Positions 1-5,219 of a stretch of 6,112 bases of DNA are shown here, piece after piece. Position numbers and translations under genes: made by a program. The stretch is from Bacteroidota bacterium. GTDB taxonomy: Bacteria; Bacteroidota; Bacteroidia; Bacteroidales; UBA12481. The notes under the pieces are model-generated. The model was not told where the DNA came from and did not search any database. It worked only from the letters and a program-made list of their open reading frames with translations. The first letter of the stretch is position 1, and each line of letters opens with the position of its first letter. The stretch spans positions 1 to 6,112 of the forward strand of contig JAUVKA010000260.1 of NCBI GenBank assembly GCA_030592205.1, in the 5' to 3' direction.

Positions 1-1037
1 ATAAAAGGACAAGCAAAAGCGATTTTCTGAAAAATCTTTTCTCAAGCGAGCTGATTTCTGAGCCGGGTACAAAATATCATTATTCACACTCCGGTTATAG
101 TTTATTAGGTGCAGTGATTGAAGAGGTTACGGGAGAAGCATATGAAGAATTCCTAAAGGAGAAGCTATTTAAACCAGCTGGTATGGATCAAACTGGTTAC
201 GTATTACCTTTTTGGGAAGATGAGCAAATTTCACATGGGTACAGACGATGCAAAGACTGGGGCAAACCAATGGATATGCCTTGGTCCTCAGATGGTCCAT
301 ATTGGAACCTGAAAGCAAATGGAGGAATATTAAGTTCATCAGCCGATCTATTATCCTGGATAGAAGTTTTGGAAGGGACTCAAATACTATCTGAATTAGC
401 CAAGGATAAGCTCTTCTTTCCCCATGTAAGAGAAGGTGATAGGGCAACTTCTTTCTATAGTTACGGCTGGGTTATTGCTAAATCTTCCCGTAACACAGAA
501 GTGATAGCTCATAACGGTGGTAACAGGCGGTTTTACACCGACCTGATTCAGTATAAGTCAGAAGATGTAACTATTCTTCTTTTATCAAACGTAGATAAAC
601 CCGGGAATGATAATATCTCCTGGGAAATAGCCAGGATTATCTTTTGGCCTAATTATGAGCCACAAGTGCGAGGAGTTGTTCAGGAATGTTACGATTCCCT
701 TCCGGAAAACCGCATAGGCGAAGTAGCCGGAAAATTTCTTGCTTTGCTTAATACTGAAGAACCTTTGAATGATTTCGCCTTTCTGGATGAGCTCTTTGCT
801 GAATATCTTCAAAATAAACGTACACCTGAGCACATTCAAAAGTTTATTAATAATTTAAAACAGAAGTATAAACAAATCAAAATTAATAATGTCGTAGTGA
901 CTAATCATAAGATAATGGAAATGTATCTATCCTATATTGAGGAGGGAAACAAAAAGAAACTATTTGTCAGATTATTTTTTGATGAAGAGGATCATTATCT
1001 GATTAGATGGCTAGAGTATGACACCAGGTACCACTAA
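1..1037 (+). CDS. Serine hydrolase, beta-lactamase class C/S12 family (N-terminus missing)
   Basis: The reading frame is open from base 3 at the window edge, giving 344 visible residues; the first start-like codon, a GTG at 114, lies inside a conserved block and is not the start. Visible residues 21-45 carry the family's second motif region (PGT, then YSH at bases 81-89, then SGYSLLGAVIEEVTG). YANGG-like text is present as ANGGILSSSADLLSW, and HNGG at bases 510-521 matches the third motif (H-x-G or K-T-G). The nucleophile motif SxxK must lie upstream of the window. Members include esterases, D-amino-acid peptidases and penicillin-binding-like proteins, so substrate cannot be assigned; export to the periplasm is common but the signal peptide would be outside. 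The usual Asn of Y-x-N is His here. The last ~110 residues, after the catalytic fold, form a charged alpha/beta-looking extension that I do not recognise. The stop codon overlaps that of the convergent regulator. Family call is firm, function is not. Confidence 0.88.
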   Translation, partial: KRTSKSDFLKNLFSSELISEPGTKYHYSHSGYSLLGAVIEEVTGEAYEEFLKEKLFKPAGMDQTGYVLPFWEDEQISHGYRRCKDWGKPMDMPWSSDGPYWNLKANGGILSSSADLLSWIEVLEGTQILSELAKDKLFFPHVREGDRATSFYSYGWVIAKSSRNTEVIAHNGGNRRFYTDLIQYKSEDVTILLLSNVDKPGNDNISWEIARIIFWPNYEPQVRGVVQECYDSLPENRIGEVAGKFLALLNTEEPLNDFAFLDELFAEYLQNKRTPEHIQKFINNLKQKYKQIKINNVVVTNHKIMEMYLSYIEEGNKKKLFVRLFFDEEDHYLIRWLEYDTRYH

Positions 1038-1495
1038 AGCAATAATTCCCTGCTAATTCCTTGTTCCAGGCTTATAAAAGTTTCGGTACTCGAAACTCCT
1101 GGTATCTTCTGGATGCGATCACTCAGCACTTCCATTAAATCCTGATTATTCTTGCAGTAGATCTTTAGGAAAATCGCATAATTACCAGTTGTATAATGAC
1201 ATTCAACCACCTCTGGTATCTTTTCAAGTTCCTTTATAGCTTGATGATACATTCTTGCTTTTTCCAGGAAAACACCAATAAAAGCACAAGTGGAATATCC
1301 CATATCAGGTGGCGACAACCTTACTCCCGATCCCGAAATAATACCAACCTTTTCTAATCTTGACACTCGCTGATGGATGGCAGCACCTGACATACCACAT
1401 TGTCTGGCTATTTCTAAATATGGAGTACGTGCATTATCTGATAAAATTCTAATAATCTTCTTATCCGTTCCGTCAATCTGAAAGGCTTTAGACAT
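1034..1495 (-). CDS. Lrp/AsnC family transcriptional regulator
   Basis: The 153-residue product has the normal length and two-part layout of Lrp/AsnC regulators. Residues 6-55 form the winged helix-turn-helix (IDGTDKKIIRILSDNART, then IARQCGMSGAAIHQRVSRLE as the recognition part, then the KVGIISG wing). Residues 66-146 form the RAM/AsnC ligand-binding and oligomerisation domain, with the typical H-Y-T-T-G-N-Y segment at 100-106 and IPGVSSTETFISL at 131-143. Members bind DNA as dimers or octamers and usually respond to amino acids; the effector cannot be read from sequence. The ATG start is the first possible start and fits the family N-terminus; no Shine-Dalgarno sequence precedes it. The gene is divergent from the cobalamin adenosyltransferase gene across 145 bp, and such regulators often control themselves or the divergent neighbour, which is inference here. 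It converges on the hydrolase gene with a 4-base overlap of stop codons. Confidence 0.95.
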   Translation of the reverse strand: MSKAFQIDGTDKKIIRILSDNARTPYLEIARQCGMSGAAIHQRVSRLEKVGIISGSGVRLSPPDMGYSTCAFIGVFLEKARMYHQAIKELEKIPEVVECHYTTGNYAIFLKIYCKNNQDLMEVLSDRIQKIPGVSSTETFISLEQGISRELLL

Positions 1496-1640
1496 ATCAA
1501 ATCATTGTATTTATTTATCATATTGAATAGTATGTATCTCTCACCAGCTAATATAAGCTTTATCAAGAATTATTCATAAATTAGAATGATCATTCGCTAT
1601 AAATGCCTATGATGATTATTTACAATAAAATGATTTTTAA
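1496..1640. promoter_or_regulatory. Divergent control region with GAAT/ATTC palindromes
   Basis: This 145-bp AT-rich spacer separates the start codons of the regulator (leftward) and the adenosyltransferase (rightward), so it must hold both promoters. I found no clear TAnnTTTG box for either direction. It does contain a perfect 12-bp palindrome GAATGATCATTC at 1584-1595 and a second one, GAATTATTC, at 1567-1575, with a further lone GAAT at 1525-1528. Lrp/AsnC proteins bind AT-rich palindromic sites, often in arrays, so an autoregulatory operator is a reasonable inference. No cobalamin riboswitch fits in this short leader. Confidence 0.45.
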
Positions 1641-2204
1641 ATGCGTGTATACACCAGAACCGGAGATAAAGGAGAAACATCACTGGCAAGTGGAAGAAGA
1701 GTCCCAAAGTACCATCCAAGATTGGAGGCGTACGGCAGTGTTGATGAACTAAATTCCCATATTGGCCTGTTACAGTCGGAAATTGTTGACTCTTTAGAGC
1801 AAAGATTCTTGCTAAAGATTCAAAACAGGGTATTTACTATTTCCTCCAGGCTTGCTGTTGATGATCCTCAAATGGCAGACAGGCTTCCAGAGATAAGGGA
1901 ATCAGATATTAAAGAGCTTGAGATTGAGCTTGATCGTATGCTCGATATGCTTCCTCCGCTTAAAAACTTCTTAATTCCCGGAGGACATCCTCTGGTTGCT
2001 CAATGTCATGTTGCCAGAACCGTTTGCAGAAGAGTGGAAAGAATTATCGTCCATCTTGCCAGGGAAATTGAGATTGATGAAAACATGATTATCTATATAA
2101 ATCGTTTATCAGATTATTTATTTGTTCTTGCCCGCAAGACAGGATATGACCTTGGCATACAGGAAATTATTTGGACTTCAGATTATGAGGCCAAGGGAGA
2201 ATAG
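1641..2204 (+). CDS. PduO-type ATP:cob(I)alamin adenosyltransferase
   Basis: The enzyme transfers the 5'-deoxyadenosyl group of ATP to the reduced cobalt of a corrinoid, making adenosylcobalamin (coenzyme B12), in the cytoplasm. At 187 residues it has the length of the PduO/MMAB type, which is a trimer of helical bundles. The N-terminal ATP-binding signature is YTRTGDKGETSL (4-15), followed by RLEAYGSVDELNS (27-39) with the conserved Asp35. The second half carries FLIPGGHP (110-117), HVARTVCRRVER (123-134) with the conserved arginine cluster, and NRLSDYLFVLAR (154-165), all family hallmarks. The Phe of F-x-x-P-G-G is the residue implicated in this family in forming the four-coordinate corrinoid. 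The ATG start places the signature at the usual distance; the upstream ATG at 1630 is out of frame. No other cobalamin gene is adjacent, so the user enzyme (for example methylmalonyl-CoA mutase) must be elsewhere. A pduO or cobO symbol is possible but I leave it blank. Confidence 0.95.
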   Translation: MRVYTRTGDKGETSLASGRRVPKYHPRLEAYGSVDELNSHIGLLQSEIVDSLEQRFLLKIQNRVFTISSRLAVDDPQMADRLPEIRESDIKELEIELDRMLDMLPPLKNFLIPGGHPLVAQCHVARTVCRRVERIIVHLAREIEIDENMIIYINRLSDYLFVLARKTGYDLGIQEIIWTSDYEAKGE

Positions 2205-2233
2205 GGATACATTTTCACTAATCCTGTTCATGC

Positions 2234-2269
2234 TTGCGTTTTATTGTTTATCTAATAACAAAAAAGCAA
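2234..2269 (+). terminator. Imperfect AT-rich hairpin after the adenosyltransferase gene
   Basis: Left arm 2234-2248 (TTGCGTTTTATTGTT) pairs with right arm 2257-2269 (AACAAAAAAGCAA) as 13 base pairs with two single-base bulges on the left arm, around an 8-base loop. It lies 30 bases past the stop codon of the adenosyltransferase. No T-tract follows, and the stem is mostly A-T, so a role as terminator is only a suggestion. Confidence 0.3.
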
Positions 2270-2310
2270 TGATTTAGCTTCTGAATCATCCCGTTCAAGA
2301 TGGATTTTAT

Positions 2311-2318
2311 TATCTTTG
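2311..2318 (+). promoter_or_regulatory. Candidate -7 promoter box for enolase (TATCTTTG)
   Basis: TATCTTTG is a perfect match to TAnnTTTG, the -7 element recognised by the main sigma factor in Bacteroidota. It lies 90 bases before the enolase ATG. I see no good TTG or TTTG box about 20 bases upstream, so the match rests on the -7 element alone. A weaker box, CATATTTG at 2380-2387, is closer to the gene and is an alternative. Confidence 0.45.
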
Positions 2319-2408
2319 CCTGGCCAAAATATTTTGCTTATTCAGGTGTCTGAATATGATACCTAACTATCTTAAAGAACATATTTGCAAACAATTAAAT
2401 AGATCGAA

Positions 2409-3689
2409 ATGAAAATTACGCATGTATTTGCACAAGAAGTGCTTGACTCCAGAGGAAACCCTACAGTAGAAGTTGAAGTCCGCCTTGAAAATGGAACATC
2501 AGCCAGAGCCATTGTTCCTTCAGGAGCGTCAACCGGTGAAAAAGAAGCAGTTGAACTTCGTGACGGTGACCCAAAACGATACCAGGGGAAAGGTGTTCTC
2601 CAGGCTGTTGCTAATGTTAATGATAAGATCGCGCCAGTTGTAATTGGCTTATGTGCATATGAACAAAGAAATCTTGATTACACAATGATTAAGTTGGATG
2701 GTACTCCAAATAAGGCTAAGCTTGGAGCCAATGCCATCCTGGGAGTTTCGCTGGCAGTTGCACATGCTGCAGCGAAAAGTGTAGGTCTGCCTCTTTATCG
2801 TTACCTTGGAGGAGCCAATGCTAATTTGATACCAGTTCCAGCGATGAATGTAATCAATGGTGGTTCTCATGCTCAAAATAGTGTTGATTTCCAGGAATTC
2901 ATGATCGCACCTCATAATGCTCCTGATTTTGCTACAGCAATCCGGATGGGTATTGAAACATTCCATGCCCTCAAGTCTATTTTGAAAGACAAAGGATATT
3001 CTACCGGTATTGGTGATGAAGGGGGATATGCTCCTGACCTTAAGTCTAATGAAGAAGCAATGGAAGTTATCATCGAAGCTATTGAAAAAGCTGGTTATAA
3101 GCCTGGGAAAGATATCTCTATTTGCCTGGATCCTGCTACCAGCGAGATGTACAGAGATGGGAAATATGTCTTTTTCAAATCAGATCAATCCAAAAAAACA
3201 TCTGAAGAAATGATTGCTATTTGGAAGGATTGGGTTAATAAATATCCTATTGTTTCTATTGAAGATGGACTGGATGAGAATGACTGGGAAGGATGGCAAT
3301 TACTCAAAAAAGAACTTGGAGACAAGATCGAGCTTGTTGGAGATGACCTTCTTTGTACTAACAAGGCTATTTTACAGGAAGCCATTGACAAAGAAGCAGC
3401 AAATTCTATTCTGATCAAACTTAATCAGATTGGAACGCTTACTGAAACCATGGAAACCATAGAATTAGCAAGAAAGAGTGGCTTTTATTGTTTCATCTCA
3501 CATCGTTCAGGCGAAACAGAAGATACAACAATCGCTGATTTGGCAGTAGCAACATCAGCTGGGCATATTAAAACCGGATCTGGTTGTCGTAGTGAAAGAA
3601 TAGCCAAATTCAACCAGTTGTTGAGGATTGAAAGAGATTTAGGCGATCAGGCAACTTTCGCTGGCCTCAAAGCTTTTAAAAACTCGTAA
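2409..3689 (+). CDS. eno: Enolase (phosphopyruvate hydratase)
   Basis: Enolase interconverts 2-phosphoglycerate and phosphoenolpyruvate in glycolysis and gluconeogenesis, in the cytoplasm, and in many bacteria also joins the RNA degradosome. At 426 residues the protein is full length. The N-terminal domain shows LDSRGNPTVEVEV (12-24) and SGASTGEKEAVELRDGD (38-54); the barrel follows with LGANAILGVSLA (105-116). By family position the catalytic residues are Glu163, Glu204 (GDEGGYAP), Lys337 (ILIKLNQ), His365 (SHRSGETEDTTIADLA) and Lys388 (IKTGS); the Mg ligands are Asp241, Glu285 (SIEDG) and Asp312 (GDDL). All are present, so it should be active. Odd points are DPATSE in place of the common DxAxSE forms, LLCTN for LFVTN, and TGSGCRSERIAKFNQ where most bacterial enolases have S-R-T/S-D-R. 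The ATG start is supported by the standard N-terminus; no Shine-Dalgarno precedes it. The next gene begins directly after the TAA stop and in the same frame. Confidence 0.98.
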   Translation: MKITHVFAQEVLDSRGNPTVEVEVRLENGTSARAIVPSGASTGEKEAVELRDGDPKRYQGKGVLQAVANVNDKIAPVVIGLCAYEQRNLDYTMIKLDGTPNKAKLGANAILGVSLAVAHAAAKSVGLPLYRYLGGANANLIPVPAMNVINGGSHAQNSVDFQEFMIAPHNAPDFATAIRMGIETFHALKSILKDKGYSTGIGDEGGYAPDLKSNEEAMEVIIEAIEKAGYKPGKDISICLDPATSEMYRDGKYVFFKSDQSKKTSEEMIAIWKDWVNKYPIVSIEDGLDENDWEGWQLLKKELGDKIELVGDDLLCTNKAILQEAIDKEAANSILIKLNQIGTLTETMETIELARKSGFYCFISHRSGETEDTTIADLAVATSAGHIKTGSGCRSERIAKFNQLLRIERDLGDQATFAGLKAFKNS

Positions 3690-4241
3690 TTGATTGTAAA
3701 TAATCGCTTTGTGATCACTGGTGGTCCCGGATCGGGAAAAACCACGTTGATCAATTCATTGAAAAAGAGTGGATTCTGTGTTTTTTCAGAATTGGCCAGA
3801 CAAATGATTCAGGATGGGGGTAAGGCCCCCATCCTCAGTTTACAGACTAAGAACGATGGATTATTTTTTAAGGAAATTCTGCTAAAAAGAATCCGCCAGC
3901 ATCAGGCAGCATCTGAAAAAACAATATCTTTCTTTGATCGTGGAATTCCTGATAGTCTTGCTTTTTTAAACTTCATGGGCTTAGAAAAACCTTCTATACT
4001 AAGTAAGGCGATTGATAAATACCGCTACAATACCACTGTCTTTTTGTTGCCACCGTGGGAGGAAATCTATAAAAATGATGCAGTTAGACAGGAAAGTTTT
4101 AAAGAGTCTGAAATCTTATTCAAGTTAATTAAAGAAGCTTATTTGGAATCAGATTATCTTATAGAGGAGTTGCCAATTGGGTCAGTTGAAAAAAGAGTGT
4201 TGTTTATTAAGGATAAGCTGACATCCTTAGGAGATTATTGA
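3690..4241 (+). CDS. AAA_28-type P-loop ATPase, function unknown
   Basis: The 183-residue product is a single P-loop NTPase domain like those of the AAA_28 (NadR/Ttd14-related) family. It has the Walker A motif GGPGSGKTT at 11-19, a Walker B-like FFDRGIPDSLAFL at 81-93, and the family's YNTTVFLLPPWEEIYKND at 113-130 followed by Arg133, a likely lid residue. Relatives are small kinase-like proteins of mostly unknown substrate; NadR itself phosphorylates nicotinamide riboside, but the partner domains of NadR are absent, so I do not transfer that role. The start is TTG at 3690, directly after the enolase stop: the family usually has only a few residues before the first beta strand RFVITGG, and no ATG is available. 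GTG at 3711 would cut into that strand. The gene is probably translated by coupling from enolase. A GC-rich hairpin lies inside it at 3811-3835. The 3' end overlaps the convergent TonB-like gene by 7 bases. Confidence 0.85.
   Translation: MIVNNRFVITGGPGSGKTTLINSLKKSGFCVFSELARQMIQDGGKAPILSLQTKNDGLFFKEILLKRIRQHQAASEKTISFFDRGIPDSLAFLNFMGLEKPSILSKAIDKYRYNTTVFLLPPWEEIYKNDAVRQESFKESEILFKLIKEAYLESDYLIEELPIGSVEKRVLFIKDKLTSLGDY
3811..3835. repeat. Perfect GC-rich inverted repeat inside the ATPase gene
   Basis: AGGATGGGGG (3811-3820) and CCCCCATCCT (3826-3835) are perfect inverted repeats around the 5-base spacer TAAGG. The 10-bp stem has seven G-C pairs and is the most stable-looking perfect hairpin in this AT-rich window. 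It codes for residues 41-50 (QDGGKAPILS), between the first helix and the Walker B region. No T-tract follows. Confidence 0.8.
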
Positions 4242-5098
4242 GCTATGAAGCGATAGGAAAGAGATCCCTGTTGAAGTAGGGGAGCTGCCTGATTTAATGT
4301 AAACCTGGTTTTCATAGCAGCCTCCTTAGCTGCATTAAGCAAACAGGGGGCTGTAGTGTTAGATTCGGCCGTATCCACAGATACCCATTCAACTTTCCCT
4401 CTACGATTAACACGTATATCCAGCTTTACTAAACCGCCACCCTCACATTTATATACTGGAACCTCAAGTTTGACAACCTTGCGGTTATCAAGAACATAAT
4501 AGATATTTGTTGCTCCCTTATAAATCTGCTCCTCTTCTATTTTTTCAGCCCGGTACATTTTTAGCTCTTCGCTTGCAATATCTGGCAGCTCAGTGTTATA
4601 AGGATCTAAATTATTCTCCTCAATAATATTTTTCACAGTTTCATCGACACTACTTTTAACCAGGTTTTCCACTACCTGATCAGACATCTGATAGTTTTTG
4701 TAATCCTCAAAGCTTTCTATCTTATCTTCAGACTGTTCAACGGCCAAATTCCGGGCATTTTCTTCTGACTGATCAGGCAATTTTGGCTCTTCTAATAACA
4801 TTTGACTTAGCTCCTCTAAAGTTTTTATATCAAACACAATGCCCTGGGCTTTAGGGGATCTTTCACCATGAATCTTGAAAACCAGGACAAATACCAATAG
4901 AATAAGATGAAAGGAAACAGTTCCCAAAATTCCATATTTCATGATGGAGAAATTATTTTTGGCTTGTTCAGATATTGGGAGACGATTAACGTGCTTATCT
5001 AATCCCGTCATAGGCTTCTCCAAAGCATCTCCCAATTGGGTAAAAAGCCTGGATAATTTACTCTTTATACTGCCTGTATTTCTATTCTCTTTTCCCAT
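4235..5098 (-). CDS. TonB-like energy transducer with an acidic periplasmic linker
   Basis: The 287-residue product has a cytoplasmic N-terminal part (1-52, basic and amphipathic), one membrane span at about 54-75 (YGILGTVSFHLILLVFVLVF), a long hydrophilic linker and a C-terminal domain at about 208-287. The C-terminal domain (VYKCEGGGLVKLDIRVNRRG, then CLLNAAKEAAMKTRF, then GSLSYRFIAQ) resembles the TonB C-terminal fold in Bacteroidota, including the Cys pair (Cys218, Cys252), the V-x-R-x-G-K-V strand pair and the final S-Y-R-F-x-A-Q. TonB proteins pass inner-membrane proton-motive energy to outer-membrane receptors with ExbB/ExbD, neither of which is in the window. The linker is not proline-rich as in classical TonB: residues 101-190 hold 26 acidic, 9 basic and only 4 proline residues. 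A different envelope role is possible. The ATG start has a TATCTTTG promoter box 25 bases upstream. The stop overlaps the ATPase stop region by 7 bases. Confidence 0.72.
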   Translation of the reverse strand: MGKENRNTGSIKSKLSRLFTQLGDALEKPMTGLDKHVNRLPISEQAKNNFSIMKYGILGTVSFHLILLVFVLVFKIHGERSPKAQGIVFDIKTLEELSQMLLEEPKLPDQSEENARNLAVEQSEDKIESFEDYKNYQMSDQVVENLVKSSVDETVKNIIEENNLDPYNTELPDIASEELKMYRAEKIEEEQIYKGATNIYYVLDNRKVVKLEVPVYKCEGGGLVKLDIRVNRRGKVEWVSVDTAESNTTAPCLLNAAKEAAMKTRFTLNQAAPLLQQGSLSYRFIAQ

Positions 5099-5123
5099 TT
5101 AACACGAATAGGCTATTAGTTGA

Positions 5124-5131
5124 CAAAGATA
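5124..5131 (-). promoter_or_regulatory. Candidate -7 promoter box for the TonB-like gene (TATCTTTG)
   Basis: Read on the minus strand this is TATCTTTG, a perfect TAnnTTTG box and the same octamer as upstream of enolase. It ends 25 bases before the ATG at 5098, a normal distance for a short leader in Bacteroidota. No clear TTG box is seen 19-21 bases upstream, where the sequence is TTCT. It lies just downstream of the 5153-5184 hairpin, so the gene can be transcribed separately from its upstream neighbour. Confidence 0.55.
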
Positions 5132-5152
5132 ATTATTATATATTGCATGTAG

Positions 5153-5184
5153 AAGGGGCCATCTCATTTCAGAGACAGCCCCTT
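5153..5184 (-). terminator. Strong hairpin, probable terminator of the OB-fold gene
   Basis: On the minus strand the arms AAGGGGC-TG-TCTC and GAGA-TG-GCCCCTT enclose the 6-base loop TGAAAT. In the minus-strand RNA the two middle positions form U-G and G-U wobble pairs, giving an unbroken 13-pair stem; on the plus strand the same positions are C/A mismatches. This favours a function in leftward transcripts. The hairpin starts 35 bases after the stop codon of the upstream gene. The run after the stem is TTCTAC, so a canonical U-tract is lacking. Confidence 0.65.
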
Positions 5185-5219
5185 GACCATTACTGGGTAT
5201 ATGAATTGATATGCTAGTG

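Noticed and set aside
114..116. GTG as start of the serine hydrolase
   Set aside because: The frame is open to the window edge and the 37 residues before it contain the conserved PGT...YSH...SGYSLLG block, so the gene begins outside the window.
1498..1505. CAAATCAT read leftward as a -7 box for the regulator
   Set aside because: It matches TAnnTTTG only partly and sits two bases from the start codon, which would make a leaderless transcript; too weak to annotate.
1496..1640. Cobalamin riboswitch before the adenosyltransferase
   Set aside because: The spacer is too short and AT-rich and lacks a B12-box-like sequence.
2649..2966. 105-codon open frame antisense to enolase
   Set aside because: It lies wholly within a well-conserved enolase gene and its product has no recognisable features; it is a coding shadow.
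3010..3414. Two short plus-strand frames inside enolase, end to end
   Set aside because: They are an alternative frame of enolase, which is intact across the region; no frameshift is needed.
3690..4241. Naming the ATPase NadR or nicotinamide riboside kinase
   Set aside because: Only the general P-loop fold is shared; the nucleotidyltransferase and regulatory domains of NadR are absent and substrate residues cannot be confirmed.
5031..5040. Perfect palindrome CCCAATTGGG
   Set aside because: It lies within the N-terminal coding part of the TonB-like gene, is short, and has no partner site nearby; chance is adequate.
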